A stretch of DNA of 40,372 bases, taken from the NCBI GenBank assembly GCA_022823775.1, contig JAJEHI010000143.1, positions 1 to 40,372 on the forward strand. Reading direction: 5' to 3'. The position numbers and the translations under genes were made by a program. The notes below the pieces were generated by a model. That model saw only the letters and a program-made list of their open reading frames with translations. It was not told where the DNA came from and did not search any database. The stretch's first letter is position 1. Every line of letters starts with the position of its first letter. Below are positions 24,701 through 30,919 of this stretch, piece by piece. Origin of the DNA: Defluviicoccus sp. (GTDB taxonomy: Bacteria; Pseudomonadota; Alphaproteobacteria; MPNO01).

Positions 24701-25123
24701 GGGGCCCGTCCCGGGGATCCTGCGCTGCGTTCGGCCTGCCGCTGGCTGCTCGACCGTCAGCGCGACGACGGGGGGTGGGGCGAGCACCACAGCGGTTGCC
24801 TGACCGGCCGCTACGTTCCTCACCGGGAGAGTCAAATCGTCCAGACGGCGTGGGCGCTGATGGCGCTACTGGAGGCGGGCGAACCGGACTGGAGCGCGAT
24901 TTCCCGGGGCGCGCAATTCCTGCTGGATTCGCAGGACCCCGACGGGGGATGGCCCAAGCAGGACATGGCCGGCGTGTTCTTCCGAACGGCGCTGCTCGAC
25001 TACGTCCTCTACCGCCAGTATTTCCCGCTGCACGCGCTCGGCCTCTACGAGCGGCGGCGGCGGAATCGGCTGGATCTGACGGCCGCCGAAGCCGAAGCGG
25101 CACCCGCCTGTTCGATGTCTTGA
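21731..25123 (+). CDS. squalene epoxidase-oxidosqualene cyclase fusion protein
   Basis: One uninterrupted frame of 1,130 residues. Residues 1-450 are a squalene-monooxygenase-like flavoprotein: 'VVGAGPVGS' (13-21), 'GEWLHPPAVRILRDIG', 'IGADGRASVVRQ', and 'GDAAGHYHPMTAVGMT' around Asp284. After an Arg-rich linker (about 450-475), residues 475-1130 are an oxidosqualene cyclase: 'WYCHTR' (His632), the catalytic 'SDCTAE' with Asp852 rather than the DxDDT of squalene-hopene cyclase, 'VECT' with Cys924, 'GVWGVQFIYGT', and 'AGVF' with Phe1083. It would turn squalene into 2,3-oxidosqualene and then a tetracyclic sterol. His846 matches cycloartenol synthases, while Val850 matches lanosterol synthases. 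In-frame ATGs at 23093 and 23135 lack strong ribosome sites. Separate proteins are the usual arrangement; I know of no such fusion. Confidence 0.9.
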   Translation: MSGGVSGRYDVAVVGAGPVGSLCALAHARKGARVALLEANPKASGRLAGEWLHPPAVRILRDIGIEVDALPRSSEGKGFVVFPEDGSEPIVLPYLGESLGLACDHAVLVSKLREAIENETGVDFILRARVNGVEDERLTYAVNGTDRFLGAARIIGADGRASVVRQSLGLSTDPMLCSRMLGITLNDVGLPFEGFGHVLLGGPGPILVYGLGNGCVRIVVDVPLDRWSPRDRVGFLSEAYAGLLPEPLGPAFMAALRMGNFDAATNRLRPRVSYGNSRRVLIGDAAGHYHPMTAVGMTLGFGDALALAEGGVFRDFVARRFRATSSPEFLAMGLYEVFADHRAEAVALRQAIYRGWRSNASYRNRTTRILACEDRSAVQLGLAFCSTTVRAVARGIPRSHRSFPSRQTRDIFLALIVRFWWLLRAVMQLHREKAAGRGRDERARDALARAFLSSMSGVRDPRCGRPGEMESPDAGPASKRAAARLMDLQGKDGAWEGEMVWCPMLTAQYVLLHHIVGRPLDRGRRRRVLRSFERTRLEGGTWGLHEHSPPHLFVTALVYVAARLLGVERDDPLVAPAGRFIRAEGILGIPSWGKFWLALLNLYDWRGVNAVLPELWSLPRRFPLHPSNWYCHTRLIYMAMAVIYPRRFQAHVTPPIAALREELFPDGFADANFSAARNRLRDADLYARPSVWLRAGFAIARLFERFHGKRLRARSTQAIVRGIKWELRTTSHTSISPVSGLLNILALWLHDPNDADMLRALEKLDGWIWEDEEQGARVVGARSASWDTGFALQALATVPGLDGVGDALRRGADFLLGERINKSFEGFREACRTDPKGGWCFAGGWHGWPVSDCTAEAVLGIVAARGETADTAALADAVGFMLRGQNRDGGFGSYEARRSAFGLEWLNPAEMFGDSMTEHSFVECTASCLAALARCRDNFPTVADRSVTSAISRGDAWLRRTQASDGSWRGVWGVQFIYGTLFGIRGLVAAGARPGDPALRSACRWLLDRQRDDGGWGEHHSGCLTGRYVPHRESQIVQTAWALMALLEAGEPDWSAISRGAQFLLDSQDPDGGWPKQDMAGVFFRTALLDYVLYRQYFPLHALGLYERRRRNRLDLTAAEAEAAPACSMS

Positions 25124-25129
25124 GCGCGG

Positions 25130-26161
25130 TCAGCCTTCCGGGCGCGGGGGCTTGCGGGCCAGGAAGAAGAACATGGGCGTGAAAATACCGGACTTGCCGC
25201 CTTCGACCAGCGCGTCGGCCGCCGCATTCAACAGCGTGCTGACCGCGCGGGAACCCTCGGGAAACAATCGCAATCGCTCGCCGACCCGCAACGTCAGATT
25301 GGTCAAGGCCCGACCGAAAGGCGTGCGCGGAATGCTCGATGTGCTGAGGTCGCGGCCTTGCAAAGCCCGGTACCATGGCGTTTGCGGATCGGACTCCGTC
25401 GCGCGGTCCCGGGCGTCCAGGAACTCGAACCCGGCCCTGCGCAACGCAGCGCACACCTCCGACGTCGAGGCGATTTCGGGCAGCGCGTCCCCCACCATGA
25501 TGTCGTTCTTGATGCGCAGGTGCTCCGCGTTCCCGGGATCGAAATCGTCCGTCAGACACCACTCGTAGCCCGCGAAACAGGCGCCCGGACGCAAGACGCG
25601 ACAGATCTCCCGGAACGCCGCCGTCTTGTCCGGTGCGTGGGGCATGGATTCGATCGCGAAAGCGGCATCGTATCGCTCGTCCCCCTCCGGAATCCGCATG
25701 TAATCGCCGTGGATAAAGCGGCACAGCGATTCGACATCCCGGGTGTGCAGTTTCGCCCGCTCGATCTGGTAGGCGTTGTTGTTGATTCCGACGAAGCTGG
25801 CCCCGGAATGGCGCGCCAGGTTGCTCATCGGCCCCCCGACCCCGCACCCGACATCGAGGACCTGCATCCCGGGCTTCAGGGACAGCCGTTCGGCGAGATA
25901 ATGCTGGTGCCTGAGCAGCGACGCCTTGAAGCTCTCGCCCCGGCGCCGGGGGGCGAAGTGAAAGGACTGGCCCCAGCCGAACTCGTAGAAGTCGGTCACG
26001 AGGTCGTAGTAACGATTCACGAAGGACCGATAATGCTCCTTTCTGCCCTCCAGGCCCGCGTCGTAGATCGCGTTGTATCCGTCGACGGTGGACTTCACCT
26101 CGTCCGGGGAGAGGTCCGCGAGGGAACGGGAACTCGATCGTCTGGCGGCGGGCCGGGTCAT
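25130..26161 (-). CDS. sterol C-24 methyltransferase (SMT/ERG6 family)
   Basis: A 343-residue SAM methyltransferase. It shows the sterol-specific block 'YEFGWGQSFHF' (59-69), 'RHQHYLAERL', SAM motif I 'LDVGCGVGGP' (102-111) and 'GINNNAYQIERA' (125-136), followed by 'AIESMPHAP' where eukaryotic enzymes have AIEATCHAP. It would add a methyl group to the C-24 side chain of the sterol. It is convergent with the cyclase fusion gene (6 bp between stops) and divergent from the EBP-like gene. The frame is open for 28 more codons upstream; ATG 26161 is the likely start, although its ribosome site is weak. Confidence 0.92.
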   Translation of the reverse strand: MTRPAARRSSSRSLADLSPDEVKSTVDGYNAIYDAGLEGRKEHYRSFVNRYYDLVTDFYEFGWGQSFHFAPRRRGESFKASLLRHQHYLAERLSLKPGMQVLDVGCGVGGPMSNLARHSGASFVGINNNAYQIERAKLHTRDVESLCRFIHGDYMRIPEGDERYDAAFAIESMPHAPDKTAAFREICRVLRPGACFAGYEWCLTDDFDPGNAEHLRIKNDIMVGDALPEIASTSEVCAALRRAGFEFLDARDRATESDPQTPWYRALQGRDLSTSSIPRTPFGRALTNLTLRVGERLRLFPEGSRAVSTLLNAAADALVEGGKSGIFTPMFFFLARKPPRPEG

Positions 26162-26332
26162 CCGCCCATTGTGCCAGAGTCGAGGGGTGTCCCCTAGGCT
26201 GGAAACCCGACAATAGGAAACGACGCTTCGTTCCACTGCGTCCATAAGTATTGCCTGTCGCGCGCCGCACCGGCCCGTTCGAACTAATATGCCTTGCGGT
26301 GCAACGAATCATTTTCCACGAGGTCAGGACAA

Positions 26333-27046
26333 ATGCCCCAGCGCCGCGCCGACCAGGCGCATTCCGAAGCGGCAATTCCGGCGTGGCTGTTCACGATCCT
26401 GGTCATCGTGGTCCTGGCATCGGCGGGCGTCTTTGCGCGCTACTGGGCCCGCGGGGATTTCGATGTCGTTCACGCCCTCCTGATCTCGTTCTTTTCGATC
26501 AATCTGGCGATCTGCTACTGGGAAGTGTGCCTGTTCCTGAGGCGCGACCGTATCGAACTGCGCGCCGAATACTGGCGCGCCCGCCAGCTTGAGACGGGCC
26601 GGCCGGCGGCCGTCGAATTCCTCACCGCAAGGGTTCCGCTGCGACGGCTATTGTCGTCGACGGTGTGGGCCGAGGTCTGGGCGGCATATTCCCAGATCGA
26701 CGGTTCCTACGCGGATCGCCGCACTTACGGTTTCAACGTGGACATCGCCAACGGCTTCGTGACCCCGGTTCCGACACTGATCCTTTACGCCGCCTTTACC
26801 TTCGATTTCCTGCCCGCCGTCGTCGCCGGAATCGTCGGGGCGATGATGTTCTGGCAACTGACCTACGCGACGTCGGTCTACTGGGTCAGTTTCTTCGTGG
26901 CGAACCGGCAGGCCCGGATCCGCCCGCGCGACACGCTGGTCTACATCTGGGCGCTGAATTCCCCCTGGGTGCTGTTCGCGCTGCTGGGGCTCTGGGCCTC
27001 CGTTCGCCTGATCGTCGACGGGGACTACAGCGTCCTGGGCTATTGA
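26333..27046 (+). CDS. polytopic membrane protein, possible EBP/EXPERA-like sterol isomerase
   Basis: A 237-residue protein with about five membrane spans: roughly 17-36, 45-67, 138-157, 160-186 and 203-223. The ATG follows AGGTCAGGAC. The order of features recalls emopamil-binding protein (delta8-delta7 sterol isomerase): a Glu in helix 2 ('CYWEVCLF', Glu64), 'WAAYSQIDGSYADRR' comparable to the W-x-E-Y-x-x-x-D-S-R-Y stretch, and 'LNSPWVLFALLG' comparable to N-A-L-W in the last helices. The catalytic His of EBP four residues before the Glu is not conserved (Ile60). The assignment rests on weak resemblance plus location next to sterol genes. It could equally be an unrelated sterol-locus membrane protein. 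Confidence 0.45.
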   Translation: MPQRRADQAHSEAAIPAWLFTILVIVVLASAGVFARYWARGDFDVVHALLISFFSINLAICYWEVCLFLRRDRIELRAEYWRARQLETGRPAAVEFLTARVPLRRLLSSTVWAEVWAAYSQIDGSYADRRTYGFNVDIANGFVTPVPTLILYAAFTFDFLPAVVAGIVGAMMFWQLTYATSVYWVSFFVANRQARIRPRDTLVYIWALNSPWVLFALLGLWASVRLIVDGDYSVLGY

Positions 27047-27060
27047 CCGCGGCCTGCCGG

Positions 27061-28323
27061 TTACGCCGCCGCGGGGCGCGGACTCCGGGGGCCGATCCGG
27101 AAGATCGTAACGGCGAGGACGACGAGGTTGGCGAGGTTGAAGGCGACACCGAGCAGGAAGGCGCTGACGTAGGTTCCCGTCGCGTCGAACAGCACCCCGC
27201 CGATCCAGCTTCCGAACCCCATCGCAAGCGCGCCGAACAGGAACACCAGCCCGGTTCTGCGCCCCGCCTCGGTCACCGGCATCAGCTCGCGGATGGCCAC
27301 CGCATAGACCGGAAAGATGCCTCCGTAACCGAGCCCGAACAGGATCGCGACCACGTAGAGCTCCGCCAGCCCGTGGACCATGGTGAAGGCCGCGAGCATC
27401 GCCGCCTGGGTGCCGGAAAACAGGAACAGAGCGCGGAGTCCGCCGATATTGTCGGCCAGCAGGCCGACGAAAACCGCGCGGCTGACGAACGCCGACATCA
27501 GCATCAGCGACAGCACCTCCGCCGCGTTGCTCGCCGGATGGCCGAGGTCGGTGACGTAGGAGACGAGATGGCCGAGCGGCAGGCCCATCGCGACGCAGCA
27601 ACCGACGATCGCGGCGCAGAGCGCGGCTTGCAGGCCGCGTACGGAAATCGGCATGCTGGCGCGGGCGGCGGGACGGGCCTCCGGCGCGGATGGGGCGGAG
27701 CGCGTTCCGGGAGACCCCGCGGGAATCCCCGGCCGCCGCCTCAGCACGAGCGCGAGCGCTGGGAGGAACAGGGCGGCGACCGCGCCGAAGGCGAGCGCCA
27801 TCGTGCGCCATCCGTGCGCCTCCATGACGAGTACGAAAATCGGCGGCCACATGATGCCGGCCAACGCCTGACCGCCGGCCACGATGCCCACCGCCATCCC
27901 GCGGCGGCGGACGTACCAGCGCGCGATATTCGCCATCGCGGGGGCGGCGAGAGCGCCCGTCCCCAGGAATCCGATCAGCAGCCCGTAGATCGCGTAGAGC
28001 TGCCAGGCCGCGTCGAACTGGCTCAGCAGGATCGCGCCGCAGGGGATGGTGACCGAAGCGACCAGCGCGGGCGGCCCCATGCCGTAGCGGTCGAGCACCC
28101 GGCCCATGAAGAATCCGCCGAACCCCGCCCCGAGGAACTGGAGCGAGAAAGCGAGCGACGGAACCGCGCGGGGCCATGAAAACTCCGCCGCGATGGGCTT
28201 GAGCGCGACCACCACCAGGAACATCGCGCCCGAGCCGATGAGCAGCGTCAGCACCGAGGCGGCGAGCACGTAAATCTGGCCCGCCGGCTCCTGCCCGTTG
28301 GGATTGCTACCTGCCTCGGTCAT
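27061..28323 (-). CDS. MFS transporter (OFA/monocarboxylate-like)
   Basis: A 420-residue permease with about twelve membrane segments and a cytoplasmic loop rich in Pro, Ala and Arg in the middle (near 'RRRPGIPAGSPGTRSAPS'). 'GRVLDRYGMGPP' after helix 2 is the MFS loop 2-3 motif, and 'ARWYVRRRGMAVGIVAGG' is typical of the oxalate/formate antiporter and monocarboxylate-porter branch. It probably takes up or exports a carboxylic acid. ATG 28323 is chosen; a GTG 18 bp upstream is possible. It is convergent with the EBP-like gene with 14 bp between, so it is not part of the sterol operon. Confidence 0.88.
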   Translation of the reverse strand: MTEAGSNPNGQEPAGQIYVLAASVLTLLIGSGAMFLVVVALKPIAAEFSWPRAVPSLAFSLQFLGAGFGGFFMGRVLDRYGMGPPALVASVTIPCGAILLSQFDAAWQLYAIYGLLIGFLGTGALAAPAMANIARWYVRRRGMAVGIVAGGQALAGIMWPPIFVLVMEAHGWRTMALAFGAVAALFLPALALVLRRRPGIPAGSPGTRSAPSAPEARPAARASMPISVRGLQAALCAAIVGCCVAMGLPLGHLVSYVTDLGHPASNAAEVLSLMLMSAFVSRAVFVGLLADNIGGLRALFLFSGTQAAMLAAFTMVHGLAELYVVAILFGLGYGGIFPVYAVAIRELMPVTEAGRRTGLVFLFGALAMGFGSWIGGVLFDATGTYVSAFLLGVAFNLANLVVLAVTIFRIGPRSPRPAAA

Positions 28324-28419
28324 GGCCGACCCCCGCGGCACGGTAGAGCAAGGAGCCGCGGGAAGCGAGACACCCCGACCGCGGCAAGAAACGGCGCGGT
28401 TTCGAGCCTATGCCGCCGG

Positions 28420-29025
28420 TCACGCGTCCCACGCCGTCTGGAGAGCCGGACGGGCGAGAAGCCGTTCGTTGTAGTCCTTGAGATTGGGCTTGTCGGAGAA
28501 ATCGACGCCGAACTTCTCCGACATGATGCAGGCATGGCCGGTGACGGTGTCCGCCGCGCTGAACGAGTCCAGGAGATATTCCCGGCCTTCCAGCCGGGCC
28601 TCGACCGGCGCCAGGGTGCGGTTCAGGAGCCTGAGCGCGCGGGCGGCATGGGTCTCGCTGCGCCGGTCGGGCGGCAACAGGATCGTCTCGACGACATAGG
28701 CGTTGATCGGCGGCATGATCATGCCTTCGGCGTAATGCAGCCACTGGAGATAGGCCGGGAATTCGGGCGAGTCCGGACCGCGGGCGAGGGACCCGTCGCC
28801 GTAGCGCGCAACGAGATATTGCGCGATGGCCGTGCTCTCGGACATCCGCACTTCCCCGTCGTCGAGCGTCGGCACGCGGCCGTTGGGATTGACGGCGAGA
28901 TATTCCGGCGAGCGCATCGCCTTCTCGCCGAGCTTGAAGCGTTCGAGCTCGTAGTCGAGCCCGAGCTCGTTCAACAGCCACACCGTGCGAACCGCACGGG
29001 TGTCGGGCGCGTAGTAGATCTTCAT
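28420..29025 (-). CDS. glutathione S-transferase family protein
   Basis: A 201-residue protein. The thioredoxin-like N-domain starts 'MKIYYAPDTRAVRTVWLLNE', has 'NPNGRVPTLDDGE' with the cis-Pro, and 'MSESTAIAQYL' with the glutathione-binding Glu-Ser. The C-terminal helical domain carries 'FSAADTVTGHA', the N-capping region. It would conjugate or isomerise small electrophiles with glutathione. A maleylpyruvate isomerase role for the gentisate route is conceivable but the gene is 14 kb away. It is divergent from the luciferase-like gene, with 138 bp between start codons. Confidence 0.9.
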   Translation of the reverse strand: MKIYYAPDTRAVRTVWLLNELGLDYELERFKLGEKAMRSPEYLAVNPNGRVPTLDDGEVRMSESTAIAQYLVARYGDGSLARGPDSPEFPAYLQWLHYAEGMIMPPINAYVVETILLPPDRRSETHAARALRLLNRTLAPVEARLEGREYLLDSFSAADTVTGHACIMSEKFGVDFSDKPNLKDYNERLLARPALQTAWDA

Positions 29026-29163
29026 CCGGGACCCCCAGCCAGTTTGGCGCGTTCGCGCGGAGACATGCCCGAAGCCCGTCCGCCGCGTCAATCCGCCCCG
29101 CGCGTTACCGCGGCCCCGGTTGGGGTAACATGCGGCGGGGCGAGTGACGATCAGGAGGCGCCG

Positions 29164-30222
29164 GTGCGGTTCGGCATGCAGTTCTTTCCCGATGTGCGGC
29201 CGGCCGAAAAGCCGGCGGATCGGTATTTCGCCGAATCGCTCGACCTGGTCGGGCTCTGCGACCGCTACGGCTACAGCGACGTGCGGATCGTCGAGCACTA
29301 CTTCCACCATTGGGGCGGCTACAGCCCCAACCCGATCGTTTTTCTCGCCGCCGCCTCGCAGCGTACCAGGACCGCGCGCATGGTGACGGGCGCGGTGCTG
29401 CCGGTGTTCAACAACCCGCTCAAGCTGGCTGGCGAGATCGGCATGCTCGACGCCATCTCGGGCGGCCGGCTGGAGGTCGGCTTCGCGCGGGCCTTCCTCC
29501 ATCACGAGTACGAGCGCTTCGGTATCGACATGGAGGAGAGCGTTGCCCGGTTCGAGGAAGGGCTCGACCAGGTCCGGCGCCTGCTGGAGGAGGAGAACGT
29601 CTCCGCGAAGGGACGGTTCCACGGCTTCGAGAACGTGACCTCGCTGCCGCGCCCGACCCAAAAGCCGCGCCCGCCGATCTATATCGCGGCGGTCGGAACC
29701 CCGACCTCGTTCGAACGCGCCGGCCAGCTGGGCCACGCGGTGATGGCGATCCCGGGCGTGGGCTCGACCCCGTCGGAACTGGTGGGCGTTTACCGCGAGG
29801 CGTGGCAGCGGGCTGGGCATCCGGGGAGGCCCACGGTAATGCTCGCGGTGTTCATGTATTGCAGCGAAGACCGCGGGGAGGCGGTCGCCATCGCCAAGCC
29901 CCGCATCGAGCGCCATTTCGAATCCATCGTCGACGCGACGGCCGGCTATGCCGAGGGCGCCCCGCCCTCGACCTACGCCAACTACGACAGGATGCGCGCG
30001 CGGATGGCCGCCGAGACGTTCGAATCGCAGGTCGAGCACATGGCCGCCTTCGTCGGCACGCCCGACGACATCGTCGAGCAGCTGCACGCGTTCGACCGGA
30101 CGATGGGCGGGTGCGACCACGTCTCGATGCAGGTCAATTTCAACGACATGCCCTACGAGCTCGCCGAACGCTCGGTCCGCCTGTTCGGCGAAAGGGTCAT
30201 CCCGCGCTTCGCCCGGCGTTAG
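29164..30222 (+). CDS. luciferase-like (LLM) flavin-dependent monooxygenase
   Basis: A 352-residue TIM-barrel flavoprotein starting 'MRFGMQFFPDVRP', with 'IVEHYFHHWGGYSPNPIVFL' (the usual E-H pair after strand 2), 'RTARMVTGAVLPVFNNPLKL' and 'GRLEVGFARAFL'. It belongs to the luciferase-like monooxygenase group rather than the F420 branch. The start is GTG 29164, 5 nt after AGGAGG; no ATG lies close. The 3' end overlaps the mgdD gene on the other strand by 26 bp. Substrate unknown; relatives act on alkanes, sulfonates or amines. Confidence 0.87.
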   Translation: MRFGMQFFPDVRPAEKPADRYFAESLDLVGLCDRYGYSDVRIVEHYFHHWGGYSPNPIVFLAAASQRTRTARMVTGAVLPVFNNPLKLAGEIGMLDAISGGRLEVGFARAFLHHEYERFGIDMEESVARFEEGLDQVRRLLEEENVSAKGRFHGFENVTSLPRPTQKPRPPIYIAAVGTPTSFERAGQLGHAVMAIPGVGSTPSELVGVYREAWQRAGHPGRPTVMLAVFMYCSEDRGEAVAIAKPRIERHFESIVDATAGYAEGAPPSTYANYDRMRARMAAETFESQVEHMAAFVGTPDDIVEQLHAFDRTMGGCDHVSMQVNFNDMPYELAERSVRLFGERVIPRFARR

Positions 30223-30919
30223 CTCCGATCGCGTGCCGCACCGCGTCGAGACCGACGGGCACGCCGTCGAACTCCGTCATGGCGTCGACCAGCACGCTCC
30301 AGGCATAGGAGGCGGACGCGCTGTCGCCGAGCAGGTGGAAAGCCGGGACTTCACCGAGCGCGACGGCGATGACGATCGTCGAGATGCGCGCGACCGAGGT
30401 CTGGGCGACGCTGCCCGCGGGAAAGGCAAGCGGCCGGAGATCGACGCCGCAGAGCGTCGCCATGGCATCGGCGGCGTGGGCTCCGGCGAGCAGGAAATGG
30501 AAGCTCCCGTCGCGCCGCATCGCCTTGTAGCAGCCGGGTTCGGGATTTTCGTCGAGAGCCGCCTCGAGCCGGTCGCAGAGATTGCCCCGCCCCGCCGGGT
30601 TGCCCAGGACCAGCGCTTCGGTCGGCGCCAGCCGGACGGCGAGCGCACCGCTCCGCTGGATATCCGCCCGATTGTCCCGGTCGAGCCCGCGGACCCGCTT
30701 TGCGCGCAACCAGTCGAGCGCGGCGGGGCCCCTGAAGCCGATACGCGGCAGCGGCGAGAGATCGCACAGTCCGAGCCTCGCCAGGGATCGCCGTTCGCCT
30801 TCGGGGTCGCCGAAATCGACCGCGACCGCGGCTCCGCCGGCCCCGCGGAACCGTGCCCCGCAAGCCGCGAGCTCGCGATAGACGAAGCTGCGGCGCGCAT
30901 ATGCCCCGGGTTCCGCCAT
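30197..30919 (-). CDS. mgdD: N-methylglutamate dehydrogenase subunit D (SoxG-like, gamma)
   Basis: A 240-residue protein of the SoxG family. It has a folate-binding-like layout: 'DPEGERRSLARLGLCDLSPL', 'RIGFRGPAALDWL' and 'CYKAMRRDGSFHFLL', ending in a variable tail. It is the small gamma subunit of heterotetrameric sarcosine-oxidase-type enzymes. Start and preceding stop overlap (TGATG), so it is coupled to mgdC. It is the last gene of the eight-gene operon; gmaS and mgsABC in the same operon point to N-methylglutamate rather than sarcosine as substrate. It overlaps the convergent LLM gene at the 3' end. Confidence 0.82.
   Translation of the reverse strand: MAEPGAYARRSFVYRELAACGARFRGAGGAAVAVDFGDPEGERRSLARLGLCDLSPLPRIGFRGPAALDWLRAKRVRGLDRDNRADIQRSGALAVRLAPTEALVLGNPAGRGNLCDRLEAALDENPEPGCYKAMRRDGSFHFLLAGAHAADAMATLCGVDLRPLAFPAGSVAQTSVARISTIVIAVALGEVPAFHLLGDSASASYAWSVLVDAMTEFDGVPVGLDAVRHAIGANAGRSAG

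Noticed and set aside
21698-24835. Minus-strand open frame of more than 1,000 codons opposite the cyclase fusion
   Set aside because: High GC produces long antisense frames; its sequence has no domain, while the plus strand has dozens of conserved cyclase and flavoprotein residues.
21731-25123. Cyclase half as a squalene-hopene cyclase
   Set aside because: The catalytic motif is SDCTAE with a partner Cys in VECT, as in oxidosqualene cyclases, not the DxDDT motif of hopene cyclases.
28420-29025. GST as maleylpyruvate isomerase of the gentisate pathway
   Set aside because: It is 14 kb from the gentisate gene in another transcription unit, and the sequence shows no feature specific to maleylpyruvate isomerases.
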